Counted from the stretch's first letter, positions 41,933-52,704 are shown. The stretch: DNA of 64,000 nt from Muscardinus avellanarius (GCA_963383645.1 OY726578.1:21936388-22000387), one strand, 5' to 3'. Made by a program: numbers and translations. The notes: generated from the sequence alone by a model not told the origin.

Positions 41933-42059
41933 CATCGTCAGGGCAGCCAGGATGGGAACCGGCGGTGGGAAGGCGGCCGACGCCAACATGGCCAGCCGCG
42001 TCCTCCGTGGCTCTCCGCAAGGCCGGCGGGGGCATTTAACCCTTTCTTGTTTGTCATTT

Positions 42060-42186
42060 CACTCATTTAACACACACCTCTCCAGCGCCTCCTACATGCC
42101 GGGCCTTCTTCTAGGAGCTTGACATATCAGGCGTAAACTCTCTCAGTCCTCACAACCACTCGGTGAGGTCCTGGACCCCAACTTAC
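42060..42186 (-). mobile_element. MIR, part 1 (split by an L1 insertion)
   Basis: CTCCTACATGCCGGGCC, TTCTAGGAGCTTGAC and CTCAGTCCTCACAACCACTCGGTGAGG are antisense MIR. It continues at 42631-42700 after the insert. Confidence 0.75.
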
Positions 42187-42200
42187 AAATGTGGCTGGAG

Positions 42201-42616
42201 CATAAAGAAGAACAAAATTATATCGTTTGCAAGAAGATGGAAAGCCCTGGAGAACATTATGTTAAGTGAGATCAGCCAAGCACAGAAGGAGAAGGTACAT
42301 ATGTTTCCTCTAATGTGCCCAAACTAGGAAACACAAAGGATACCGGTGGGACTCCAGATAATGGAGGGGAAATATCAGCAAAGTTTGAATGGAAAGATAG
42401 GAAAGGAGGAAGGCTGATCTTGATTAATGAGGGTCTGCATCTGAACATGTGTAAAATTATGAATATGACATGGTTAACCTGGACAACCACTGGTGGGAGG
42501 GGGAAAGGGAAAATGGGGGTGAGGGGAGAGGGCACCAAATATAGTTTAAATGTATACTATTTATGTTCAATAAAAAAATTGTTAAAAAAAAAATGTTCTT
42601 CTTTATAATAAAAAAA
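42201..42616 (+). mobile_element. 5'-truncated L1 3' end with target-site duplication
   Basis: GAGAACATTATGTTAAGTGAG, ATCAGCCAAGCACAG and a terminal TTCAATAAAAAAATTG plus A-run. It is flanked by a 14-bp repeat (AAATGTGGCTGGAG at 42187-42200 and 42617-42630); the A residues may be shared with the tail. No ORF is present. Confidence 0.8.
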
Positions 42617-42630
42617 AAATGTGGCTGGAG

Positions 42631-42705
42631 AGCTGGAGTCAGTTTTCCCGAGATCATAAAGCTAGAAGCCAGAGCTGTAATTCAAATCCGAGTTTCAGAG
42701 TCTAT
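42631..42705 (-). mobile_element. MIR, part 2
   Basis: CCGAGATCATAAAGCTAGAAGCC and GTAATTCAAATCCGAG complete the MIR interrupted at 42186. Confidence 0.7.
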
Positions 42706-42710
42706 CCAAG

Positions 42711-42727
42711 TGTGTGTGTGTGTGTGT

Positions 42728-42781
<54 letters not shown>
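42711..42781. repeat. (GT)n microsatellite
   Basis: About 35 units with one TATG interruption, at the tail of the inverted SINE. Confidence 0.97.
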
Positions 42782-42782
<1 letters not shown>

Positions 42783-42784
<2 letters not shown>

Positions 42785-42979
42785 ACTAAGGATTGAATCC
42801 AGGGGTCTTCAGCCTCCGATCTACACCCCCAATCCTATTTTGCTTTTTATTTTTGAAGTAGGGTCTCACTAAGCTGCTGAGGGCCTTGCTGGCTTTCTGA
42901 GGCTGGCCTTGACACTGTGATCCTCCTGTCTCAGCCTCCCAAGTACCGGGACGACAGGTGTGTACCGCTGTGCCTGGCC
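42783..42979 (-). mobile_element. B1-dID-type SINE (inverted)
   Basis: ACTAAGGATTGAATCCAGGGG, GTAGGGTCTCACTAAGC, ending CGCTGTGCCTGGCC. Confidence 0.9.
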
Positions 42980-43002
42980 AGAGACTATCCTGCTGACAAG
43001 TG

Positions 43003-43368
43003 TTTGAGTCAGCTTTTCTATCACCGTGTCCCAAATACCTGACAAGCACAACTTAGATGGAGAAAGGTTTATTGAGGGCATATGGTGTCAGAGGTGAGTC
43101 TGAAACCAGCTGGCTCCAAGGCAAAAATTGGCTTGGTGGCAGGGCTTCAGGGCATGGCGGAGGAGGAAAAGCAGCGCCCCCCCCCCCTTCAAGGCAGCCA
43201 GGAAGCAAAGCCAGAAAAAGGAGGGGGCCGGGGTCAGATCCAGTCCCTAAGGCCACACCCCCAGCAACCCACCCCGCCTCCAGCTGTACAGCACCTCCAA
43301 ATCCAGCTGCATTGACTAAACGCATGAGCTTCTCTGGGGGACATTTTATATCCAGACCATAACAACAA
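43003..43368 (-). mobile_element. MaLR-type LTR (inverted)
   Basis: Same order as 9053-9449: GTCAGCTTTTCTATCACCG, CCCAAATACCTGACAAGC, GAGAAAGGTTTATTG and TCTCTGGGGGACATTTTATATCC. Confidence 0.68.
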
Positions 43369-44225
43369 CCCTATCTTCTTCCCCTTGGGGAAGGAGAGGC
43401 ACGTGGTGCTGTGAACTTGGTCCCAGACAAGCTTTCAGAACCCAGGGGCGAGCAGCGCCAGAACCCCGCTTCCCGTGCTCCCACCCCATCCACAGCCACC
43501 AACCCTCTTTGCAGACATGAGACTCTCACCGTTGACTGTCACAGGGCCAACGCTGTCCGCAGCGGGTCCTCGAGCAGTCGGTCCCTGGGCGCTGCTGGAA
43601 ACACCTAACAGAGAAGATAAAGGAGGCAGAAGTCGGATCCAGGTCTACGGACCAGAGGGCTGAGCAGACTCGGAGCAGGAGCAGGACCTCTTATCACCAC
43701 TCCCCTTCCTTGGAGGAGGCAGCAGAATCTGGAGAGGCTGAGTGTTGCTCAGCCAAGGCCGGCCAGCTGAAGTGGCGGAGTCCTTGAAGCAAGATCAACT
43801 GACTACTCAGGCCAGTGGACCGCTGGACCCTTCACCTCATCCACCTTCCTTCCCTAGCACGTCCATAGATAAGGGAGAGATGGAGAGGCCGGAGCCTGGA
43901 CCAGGGAGGGACCCAGAAAACAGCATTCCGGCAGCCCCAGACATGGAAAAGGCAGGAGGGACTGCCCAGCACCTGCACAGGCCAGCAACTTTAATTCCCT
44001 CGCATGTCTCTCAGTCTTCCTAGGGCCTCTCCCAGGCAGGTTTTTTGGTTGTTTTGTTGCTGCTGTTGTTTGCGGGTCTGGTATTATTACTCGTGTCTTA
44101 AGAAGGGTGGAAACGGAGGCTGAGAAGCGTCCTTCTCACAGACATTCTCTGAGCCCCGTGGTCCCCATGAATTTGATGCAGGCCTGCAGTCACAGGGGCC
44201 ACCGGGCAGAGAGACATGTCAAGAG
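43369..44225. other. Unique sequence
   Basis: No gene recognised. Possible 5'-side intron of CMKLR1. Confidence 0.4.
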
Positions 44226-44234
44226 AGCCAGTGA

Positions 44235-44469
44235 GCAGGGCGTGGCGGCGCACGTTTGTAATCCCCGCACTTGGGAGGCTGAGACAGGAGGATCGCAGTT
44301 CGCGGACAGCCTCGGCTACTTAGTGAGGCCTTAGCAACTCGGTGAGACCCTGTTTCAAAATCAAGAATAAAAAATAGGGCTAAGGGGGTGTAGCTCAAAG
44401 GCAGAATGCCCCTGGGTTCCATCTCCAGTACCTCAAAAACAAACAAACAAACAAACAAACAAACAAAAA
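44235..44469 (+). mobile_element. B1-dID SINE with 9-bp target-site duplication
   Basis: GGGCGTGGCGGCGCACG to CCAGTACC and (AAAC)n. AGCCAGTGA flanks it at 44226-44234 and 44470-44478. Confidence 0.93.
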
Positions 44470-44559
44470 AGCCAGTGAACACCTACCAAGCCTCAAAACC
44501 CACTCCATGGAAGAGCAAACTGAGGCCCTGGGCGTTTACAAAGCTCAGGAGGTCTTGGA

Positions 44560-44700
44560 AGCAATGGCCCTGTGCTTGGTGTAAACCTGAGCTCCGTCAC
44601 TTCCCGGCTGTGCAGCCTTGTCTCCTGTTCTCTCCCCTCTGAACCTTGGTTTCCTTGTCAGTGCAATGGGAACGCTCACATCGCAGAGCGGACTTAAAAA
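44560..44700 (+). mobile_element. MIR SINE
   Basis: CTGAGCTCCGTCACTTCCCGGCTGTGC, CTGAACCTTGGTTTCCTTGTC and CAATGGGAACGCTCACATC fit sense MIR. Confidence 0.6.
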
Positions 44701-44879
44701 CTAAAGGCACCGGGGACGTGGAGCATCACTCCCGCAGGAAGCCCTCGGTATCGGAGCAATGATGTTGCCAGAGGTGCGCAGCTCCTGGGCAGAACCGAAA
44801 ACTGAGACTCTGACCCCCCCCATTGTCCACGCGCTTTCCAACACCCCAGCTCCTATCCTGACAAACGGGCTCTAAACCA

Positions 44880-45045
44880 GCTCAGCAAGGGTGCAATTTG
44901 ATGCCTCTTTATAATAACTCCGACTCCCCCACGCATAAATTCATTACTGGTCCTTCTAGACCTGAGGTCCTGATGTATTATATGAAATTCATCTTTGGCT
45001 TTTATTTAATAAAAGCCTCTTGGAAAATTCCACCGAGACTGCTGT
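44880..45045. promoter_or_regulatory. Candidate conserved noncoding element
   Basis: Repeat-free AT-rich block with CTCTTTATAATAAC, CATAAATTCATTACTGG and CTTTTATTTAATAAAAGCC (a small palindrome near 44998-45015) in GC-rich surroundings. Upstream of CMKLR1. Confidence 0.38.
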
Positions 45046-46006
45046 GCTGGGAGGACTCAGAATTCGAGCTTGGGTGTAGGCTGGGAGGATAGTCAAGGCG
45101 TATCCAATGGGGACACCCCGGGGCACTGGAGGAAGGTTGACTGGTGTTGATAACAGTACCAGGGTGACGGGTTGTGCTCCAGCGTGCACCTAGCGCTGGG
45201 TCTCACTTATACCCCAGGGGGGGCTAATGCAAGGCTCAGGGGGAGGAAGGCCCTTGGCCACACACACAGACAGAAGGTGGACAGACAGAATTCCCACCAA
45301 ATCTGTAGAACCCGGACTCCTAACCACCAGACCACACTGCCCTGAAATTGTTATCTCAAGTTATTGACCACCACCAAGTGTGTCTTTCAGGAAATAAATG
45401 GCCATGCCTTCTCCAGTTCTCTGTGTCAGGCCTTGCAGACATCAGGGACAGGATGTGGCTTTATGAGGGTTCCTCTCCAGTAGCAGCATCTGCAGAGATG
45501 CAGCGGCCACGTAAATGACGTCCCGTCTGGTTCTCTGGCTGGGATGGGAGCAGCTTGGGGTCAGAGGCCACGACATGTTGTGTTTGACTCCAGGCCAAGA
45601 AGGACTGGTGCCAGTGACACTGACATTCTCTGGCCGTGTCCATCTGTCCACACCAACCTATTCCTCTGGGAAGCAGGCAGATCAGTGTCCACTCTGGAGG
45701 CGTGCCCTCCCGGTCCCTCTGCTCTTCCTGAGAGGGTCACGGAAGGAGGCCCGAGTTACAGGTTTGTCTCCAGTCTCTGCTGAGTCCTGTAGTCCTCCTG
45801 TCCCGAGGCCATTTCTGCTCAGGACCCAGGCAGAACAGCAGACCGAGGTGCAGCCAGGTCCCAGGTCCTGGGACTTACACGAGCTCCCCTTTGGGCAAAC
45901 TTTGGGCAAATCAGATGCTTTCTCTGAACCTCAGTTGCTTAGCCTGCGGGATGGGTATGATAAGAATAATTTCTACACCACAAGATAGTTGTAAAGATTA
46001 CAGATT
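45046..46006. other. Unique sequence
   Basis: GC-rich. A 157-codon open frame at 45515-45988 has no recognisable domain and overlaps others, so no gene is called. Confidence 0.4.
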
Positions 46007-46174
46007 GAGCCAGGCATGGTGGTGGATGTCTGTTATCCTAGTACTTGGGAGGCTGAGACAGGAGGACCACAGGTTTGAGGACAGCCTCGGCAATTTAATG
46101 AGGCCCTGTTTCAGAATAAAAAAGGCTGGGAGTATAGCTTGGAGGTAGAACACTTCTGGGTTCAATCTCCAGAC
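46007..46174 (+). mobile_element. B1-dID-type SINE
   Basis: GAGCCAGGCATGGTGGTGG to GGGTTCAATCTCCAGAC. The terminal A-run is replaced by CA/CG dinucleotides. Confidence 0.9.
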
Positions 46175-46239
46175 AAACACACGTACGCAGGTGCGTACAC
46201 ACACGCATGCGCACGCGCATGCGCACACACACACACACG
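46175..46239. repeat. Alternating purine-pyrimidine tract (Z-DNA-prone) in a SINE tail
   Basis: About 65 bp, largely alternating purine and pyrimidine, including GCATGCGCACGCGCATGCGC near 46205 within CA repeats. Mixed CG/CA alternation favours the left-handed helix. Confidence 0.85.
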
Positions 46240-46925
46240 ATTAAAGGTCCATTGTAAGGTATAGCCCTCCTTTTGTGTACACAGAGGACTGGTTCAAGGA
46301 CTCCCCCAGAATACCCAAGTGCTCAGATGTACAAGTACTGTATATAAAATATTATAATATTTGCTTATAATCTATAGGCATCCCTCCAAACACTAGGTTA
46401 TCTCTCTGGATCACTTATAATACCTACTACCATGCACATGCTGTGTAAATAATTATGTTTCAGGATCAAAAAAAAGTCTGCCCATGTTCCATACAGAAGC
46501 AATTTTTCCCAAATATTTTCCATTTGTGGTTGGTTGAATCCGCAGTTGGGAACTCGTAGATAAGGAAGGCGGAAGGTACTCAGAGCGGGGCTGGTGATGG
46601 GTACACACTGGGCTGTGGTTGCTCTCCATCCCGTTCTGAGCCCCTCCCCCTGCAGCGCGCAGGGGGAGATGGGAGGTAGGACAGTAAAGGGCCGGTCTGT
46701 TCCGCTCATCAGTGTCTCCAGCTCTGGGGGCACGTTGTCTTCTCTAAGCTGGAGGTAAACACCTCCCACGTGTTTGGGAGTCTGGTACACAGTGCTCCTC
46801 TGCAGATTATAAAGAGCTGTACAATGTGACTCACTCATGTCCCTCAACCCTCCACACCTGGAAAGCACGGGGAAATAAAAGCACGTGTGAACTATCGGCA
46901 CGTAATCCACGCAGGCACACAGTTA
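46240..46925. other. Unique sequence
   Basis: No gene or nameable repeat. Confidence 0.4.
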
Positions 46926-47090
46926 ACACGGCTTTGGCGCTTGCCGTGTGACAAGCACGAGACGCCGTGGGACGCTCCTAGCAGCCCTGCGAGGGTCGTT
47001 TGTGTTTGCAAAGGAGAGAGCTGAGGTTCAGAGAGGTGAAGGCACCTGCCTGAGGTCACTCAGCTGGGAATTCTGACTCTAGAATGTTGA
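46926..47090 (-). mobile_element. MIR SINE
   Basis: GCTTGCCGTGTGACAAGC, GCTGAGGTTCAGAGAGGTGAAGG and TGAGGTCACTCAGCTGGG. Confidence 0.65.
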
Positions 47091-47414
47091 CTTCCCAGGA
47101 TCTTGGGTGGATCTGCTCCCCTGGAGGCTCAGCAGACCTCAGTCCCGCCCACTCTGAGCCGCCTCAGTGTTCCCGGTCCTCCCGGGAGATGCCTTCCCCG
47201 GGCCCGCTTCCTGGACTTCATTCCATCTGCCCTTCAAGGTCTCCACAAGCAGCTCCCACTGAAAACCACACCTGCAGTGCCGTGTGATACCTGGCCAGGA
47301 ACGCCGCCCACTGACTCCCTCCTGACCCGGGTTGCTTCCCGATCGTCTAAGAACTATGACTAAGCACAGTTCCCTTTTTGATGTGGCCACACGGAAGAAG
47401 CTCGGAGTCACATT
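47091..47414. other. Unique sequence
   Basis: Nothing recognised. Confidence 0.4.
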
Positions 47415-47545
47415 TGCAGGTCAAAAGCAGCTAGCTCCTCAATTCATCTGCAGGAGCCTGCAGTAGTTGCAGTTGATTTTCGTGCGCTCCTAATTATAAT
47501 TTCTACTTGTGTTTAGTTTCTTAGAATGGATAATAATTGATTCAA
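47415..47545. promoter_or_regulatory. Possible conserved noncoding block
   Basis: GCTCCTAATTATAATTTC near 47486 and ATGGATAATAATTGATTC near 47527 in unique sequence, directly followed by an old MIR. Weaker than the other candidates. Confidence 0.28.
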
Positions 47546-47730
47546 TGCACACAATAGCCCAAACACTGTCCTAAGCACAGCTGACCGCACGAGCTTCCCA
47601 TGCAAAGCCATCCACGGCTGTGGGACGGCTATTATCCAGATTATTCAAGTTAAGAAGTCGAGCTAGAATCACACGGTTGGCAGGTGCCAGATTCACATCC
47701 AGGTCCCTCTGACTCACTGGCAGGCATCCT
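47546..47730 (-). mobile_element. MIR fragment
   Basis: ACACTGTCCTAAGCACAG, TTATCCAGATTATTCAAG and GAATCACACGGTTGGCAGG. Confidence 0.5.
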
Positions 47731-48396
47731 TCTAAGAGATTATGACCACAAGAGATACACAGAAGAGAGGTCACGTGAGAACGGAGACAGAGATGTCGCC
47801 ACAAGCCAGGGAAGGAAGTCTGAAGCCACCAGAGGCTGGGAGAGGCCGGCAGCATCCTCCTCTGGAGCCTTTGGCAGGACCGAGACCCTCCCGGATAGCA
47901 GGATAGCCCTGCAGAGGTGGGAGAGATGGAGTCCTGGTGATGTGGTCCCTAGTGACGGCAGCTTTAGGAGGCGAGTACAGTCCCCATCCAGCTCCTGCGG
48001 TACCTGCTCCCGCGGGGAGTGGCGGGGCAGGATGGGGGGCACCTGGCATGTATGTGATTATGGCTAACTTTAACTAGCTTCGGACGGGACTGCAAGTTAT
48101 CTGAAGACAAGAACTAGATCATATTCAGCTCCCAGTCCTTGGATCTGAGCAAATTGTGAACATCGACTGTTCTAATCCTGGCTTGTGCTCTTTCTCTGCT
48201 ATGGTCCACTGCAGCACCCCGTGGCCAAGCACCACAGCCACCCTGGGCGGTGGGCTCGTGCGTGGAAGCCCTGGGGTGCTGTCCACGAGTATTCTAGGCT
48301 GTGTTGTCTCTCATGGCCTCACCCCAGGCTCTGGCCTTGGGATTCACACGGGGACGCGTCCACCCTCCTCTTTGTATAACTGCATTTATAAATTAT
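47731..48396. other. Unique sequence
   Basis: No supported gene. Confidence 0.4.
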
Positions 48397-48568
48397 TACA
48401 GAGCACACGCCTGTAGTCCCAGTGCTTGGGAGGCTGAGACAGGAGGATGGCAGTTTCGAGGCCAGCCTTAGCCTTGTTTCAAGTAAATAAAATTTAAAAA
48501 TAAATAAAATAGGGCTGGGGGTGTATCTCAGAGGTAGAACTCCCCTGGACTCAATCCCCAGTACCAAA
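48397..48568 (+). mobile_element. B1-dID-type SINE
   Basis: GCACACGCCTGTAGTCCC to CTCAATCCCCAGTACC, with the middle shortened. Confidence 0.88.
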
Positions 48569-48814
48569 ACCTTAATTAACTAATTCATACTTGAGTAAAT
48601 AAATACATACTCATGAGAAATGTGAAAATAGTACAGAGAAGTGCTGTGTGCCTGTCTCCCAGTTTTCTCCGATGGTCGCATCTTGCATAAGGCTAAGCAC
48701 AATGCCCGGGATATCAGCTGGCGAGTGGATAAGTAAGCCAAGGGGTGAATGAATGATTGCATGAATGAATGCATGCGTGCCTGCCCCGGCTCCCTGGGTT
48801 AGTCTGGGCATTAG

Positions 48815-48872
48815 CTGTATAATATAAAGGTAATATAATATAAATATAATATAAATATAAATGTATAAAGGG
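48815..48872. repeat. AT-rich (TATAA/TAAATA)n repeat
   Basis: Degenerate repeats of AATATAA and TAAATATAA. Confidence 0.8.
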
Positions 48873-49179
48873 ATTAAGGCCCCGGCTGTGGGCCGAGCAA
48901 GCACTGTGAAGCGTCTCATTCCATTTCTACAGAGAGCGTTAGCCAAGCCACCGTTTGTTACTGTCGTTAGCAGGGGCGCCGACCACAGCACGGACCAGCT
49001 CTTCTACCAGTAGCTGGTTCTGCCTCCGGCCTCCCCCATCTCACGCTTTCCAGGTCCGGGGGCCCCACCCTCTGCTGCCCCAAGGCCACCCACGCTACAG
49101 AGCAAGCTGAGTGACCCACGCTCAGCTCCGTGCCTGGCACACAGTAGGCACCTAATGAACACATGCTTTTCTCTTCCCG

Positions 49180-49400
49180 GCATCAGCACTTATTGGGCAC
49201 TTGCTGTGTGCCAGGTGCCCAGTCGTTAGAAATGTTGTCACCGATTCCCCAAATAGCTTAACAGTGGGCTTGCTATCCCCCTGCCCGTTTTTACAGAGAA
49301 GGAAACTGAGGCTTTGGAAGCGCATAGAACAGGACGCCTGCTCAGTGGTCCTCTTTGTCATCAATCAGGGCACAGAGAGGACAACTTACAACGATGGGAC
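49180..49400 (-). mobile_element. MIR SINE
   Basis: ACTTATTGGGCACTTGCTGTGTGCC, TTACAGAGAAGGAAACTGAGGC. Confidence 0.7.
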
Positions 49401-49663
49401 TTAGAAGTTCTCCGCTTCTGCGCATGAAAGCGCAAAAGCTGTATTCAGTGTAGAAACCATACTTGAGGTTTGGAGCTTTCCCCAGGCTACGGATATGTGG
49501 TCCAACCCACTCTGGAGGGCTGGGTGGCGGCAGTGAGCCCAGAGAAGCTGGGTGGGAGTTAGGTTAGGTGCAGTGTATGTGGTTTGTACTCGTGACATTT
49601 TGAGCTTACAGGGGGCCTATTTGGACAGAAGTCCACCATCAATCAAGGAGTATCTATATACAA

Positions 49664-49711
49664 ACACACACTTGTATGTGTGTGTACACACACCTGCACA
49701 CACACACACAC
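49664..49711. repeat. CA/GT imperfect palindromic repeat
   Basis: ACACACACTTGTATGTGTGTGTACACAC... runs from CA to GT and back to CA, so it can fold on itself. Confidence 0.85.
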
Positions 49712-49816
49712 ATTGCTATTGGTGTTTCTTCCCAGGTTTTCATTCTGAATTTGAAAGTCTTACCTCTGGCTCCTTGCCCTGGAGCCTCACAGATCCTGGG
49801 ACTCAGGTTTCCAGGC

Positions 49817-49819
<3 letters not shown>

Positions 49820-49851
<32 letters not shown>
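49820..49851. repeat. (CA)n microsatellite
   Basis: About 16 CA units. Confidence 0.97.
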
Positions 49852-49853
<2 letters not shown>

Positions 49854-50645
49854 CCTAGCGGAAGAAGGTATTTATAGTCACCAGACCCAAGGAGAGATTG
49901 CCATCTAGAATGTTCAAAGACCTTCTTCCTGCAAATCCCCAAACATGGCAACCCCAACAGGTAAAGAGTAAATGATAAGAAAGGGCGGGTGACACCCAGG
50001 CAGGGAACCTCCCAAACCAGCCATCAGACAAACTCAAGACCACACAAATGCACTCAAAAAGCAAGAGCTCACAGTGTACACCTACCAGACCGACGAGAAC
50101 TAGAAAACTAGGACTCCCCGGGCTGGATGGGTGGGCATGTGGCACCCACGCTGTGCCTCAGACACCGTGGACCCGTGACTCCTCACAAGCACACTCCCCC
50201 GCCGTGCACCAGGCTGTACACGCTCACTGCTGGGAGAGATAAGTCTTCTGTTTTCTAGAAGCAAGCAAGCCCTCCCCTGAAGATTCCTGCAAAAGCATTC
50301 CAGGACAGACCAGAAAGGGCCTGGGCAAGCAAGACTGGGAAGAGGCCAGGCAAGGGTGCAGCCTCCTGCAGAGTCCAACAGGGGGTGACCTTGGCTCACA
50401 TCTACCCACTGAGCCCGCTGGGGACATCACAGCAAGAGCCCAGGGGATACAGGCGCACACGCCAACCATCACAGATGCAGCTACACTCGGGGTGCGATGG
50501 GTCTTCTGGTAGCTGGAAGCTGGAGGCCACTGTGCATCCATCAAGGGGTAAGAGACAGATGAAACCCCCACCCTGGGGCATCCTGCCACCCACCTGTGAA
50601 AAGTTTCAGATTATCAAGTGCACACATGACTACACGGCTCCATCA
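49852..50645. other. Unique sequence
   Basis: No supported gene or repeat. Confidence 0.4.
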
Positions 50646-50869
50646 TTTTTTTTTTGGGGGGGGGAGTGCAATACAAGAGATGGGACCCAGGGGCATTCTA
50701 TCTCCAAGCTACATCCCCAGCCTTATATTTTTTATTCTTTATTTTGAAACAGGGTCTCCCTGAGTTAGGACAAGCCTTGCTAAGTAGCTGAGGCTGTCCA
50801 TGAACCATGATCCTCCTGTCTCCGCCTCCCGAATGCTGGGATTACAAGCATGCGCCACCACGCCCGGCT
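50646..50869 (-). mobile_element. B1-dID-type SINE (inverted)
   Basis: T-run and G8, GATGGGACCCAGGGGC, ending GCCACCACGCCCGGCT. Confidence 0.92.
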
Positions 50870-51490
50870 CGCAGCACCCTCTTAAACCTCAGGCCGAAGG
50901 GGCTCAAGCCCCTGGGAGCGCTGGCGTGAACAGGAATTAGCAACACACGTCCTGCAAGAGCCCAGCGGCTGATCCACACTGAACAGAAGGAACAGCTCTG
51001 TGAGAGGGCCCCGGGTGTAGACACGGGGCCACCGCAAAACAAACGCCTTAAGGAAGGAAAGCAGGGTCCGAACGGGCTTTGGGAGGCCAGCAGTAGGTAC
51101 AAGAACGAGATGAGGTGACTGTGCCAACCTCCTCTCTCTCCTGAAGTCCAGAAAAATCCACACAAGCAAGCACCCCAAACCCCTGCCCGGGGTTCATGCT
51201 CAGGTGGCACCCAGCCCGAGACCTGGCCTCCATGGCAGTGTCTCTGCTGGGTAGAGGATGCGCTTACTTACACTTGGACCAGTCGAAGGAAGTGAGGGTG
51301 GCAGCTCAGTGGACAGCGCTGTGCGGTGGCCTGCGGAGGCCCCGCAGGGACAGGACGTCCACCAGGAGGACTGACGTGTCCTGACAGCGACCCCAGCACA
51401 GGACCCCGGGCGCGAGGGCTGGGCAGGGCTCAAGGTCCCATCTGGTTCCTCCCGCCACAGAGAACCACCTCAGGCAGCTGGCGTTAACTT
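50870..51490. other. Unique GC-rich sequence
   Basis: Short open frames only; none recognisable. Confidence 0.4.
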
Positions 51491-51494
51491 GCTT

Positions 51495-51610
51495 TTCCTA
51501 AGCAAACACGTCTAGGACACTCGCTGCACTCCAGCCAGTGTTACAGAAGAGGAAACTGAGGCACTGGAGGGAAAACATGACCCCGGTTCACACAGAGAGA
51601 GCTCGGGTAG
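51495..51610 (-). mobile_element. MIR fragment
   Basis: TTACAGAAGAGGAAACTGAGGC and CCGGTTCACACAGAGAGAGC. Confidence 0.55.
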
Positions 51611-51993
51611 GCGAGGCAGGGCCAAGGAGCCGCTCTGGAGAGAGCGGGAAGCGTAGGTGCCAGGCTTCAAACTCCAAGTTCACTGGGTCACCAGATGGAA
51701 TCTTCCCCTGCCTGCTTGGAATATTCCAGAATCCTTTGACCTCTGACCCCGCTAGAACCTCCAAGAGACCCTGCAAGATGCTTCAGGGTATGCATCTGCC
51801 AGAGGAAGCGAGAAGAGATGTCCCGTCCGTCCCCTCCCGGTGGCTGTCATTCGTGGCGGTCACAGCAGGAGAAGCCCTTTTAGAGGTGGGGACCCCCGCA
51901 TCCAGCTGTCCTGCCAGGACGTGGGGAGGCCTCTGGCCCGTCTCTGGCTGCGGGCTGGGATACAGGGAGAGTCAGGGAATAAGAGAAAAGCAG

Positions 51994-52198
51994 GAGTCGG
52001 GCGTGGTGGCGCACGCTTGTAATCCCAGCATTCCGGAGGCTGAGACGGGAGGATCGCAGTTCGTGGACAGCCTCAGCTACTTAGTGAGGCCTTTGGCAAC
52101 TCAGTGAGACCCTGTTTCAAAATAAAGAATAAAAAATCGGGCTGGGGGGTGTAGTTCGGAGGTTGAATGCCCCTGGGTTCCATCCCTAGTACTGCAAA

Positions 52199-52229
<31 letters not shown>

Positions 52230-52308
52230 ATACAATAGGGCTGAGGGTGTATTTGGGAGGTAGAATGTCCCTGGGTTCCATCCCCAGTACCAAAAAAAAA
52301 AAAAAAAA
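51994..52308 (+). mobile_element. B1-dID SINE with a second ID half (dimeric tail)
   Basis: B1 half, first ID half ending CCCTAGTACTGC, (AAAT)n linker, second ID half (GGGCTGAGGGTGTATTTGGGAGG ... CCCCAGTACC) and an A-run. The extra ID unit is shared with the inverted copy. Confidence 0.93.
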
Positions 52309-52320
52309 GTAAGTAAGTAA

Positions 52321-52372
52321 GAGAGAGAGAGAGAGAGGGAGAGAGAGAGAGGGAGAGAGAGAGAGGGAGAAG
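52321..52372. repeat. (GA)n microsatellite
   Basis: GA run with three GGGA interruptions. Its mirror in the other arm (52738-52778) is a pure CT run. Confidence 0.95.
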
Positions 52373-52400
52373 ACAGAGGCAGAGCTCAAGTCAGTGTGGG

Positions 52401-52704
52401 TACTGGGAGAGCACACACGTCTCCTTCCCTCTGAGGCTGGAAAGGGACAGCGAAAGGCTTGTCCGAGGTCAGCAGCCCAGGAACTTGACCTGTGCTCTTA
52501 TGAATCCAGGCCCTGCCACCTCCAGCTGCTCCCTGCTGGCCTGTGTGTCCCTGGGCTCGGGGAACAGCAGGGCCAAGGGACATCTGGACAGCAGATACTT
52601 GTCTTCTGCAGCTGCCTATCACAACCGTAACCCTTGGCCAAACCGCCCAAGTCTGTGGAGGTCTCTCCATTTCTGCCTACTGCTCCACCTCTTACGGCCC
52701 CCTT
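52401..52704. other. 304-bp spacer of inverted duplication B
   Basis: Unique sequence between the arms. No gene or obvious repeat. GAGGTCAGCAGCCCAGG may be a MIR remnant. Confidence 0.5.

Larger units (their letters stand above)
51946..52400. repeat. Inverted duplication B, left arm (455 bp)
   Basis: Reverse complement of 52705-53142. Outer flank about 48 bp (GGCTGCGGGCTGGGATACAG...), then a dimeric SINE, then a GA microsatellite, then inner flank AGACAGAGGCAGAGCTCAAG. Outside microsatellites the arms differ at only about ten positions by eye. The shared unique flank on both sides of the SINE shows this is a duplication of a genomic segment, not two insertions. Confidence 0.95.

Noticed and set aside
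41913..42035. Upstream ATG giving a 412-residue CMKLR1
   Set aside because: The extra 41 residues lie beyond a strong splice acceptor, and the family length is about 371-373.
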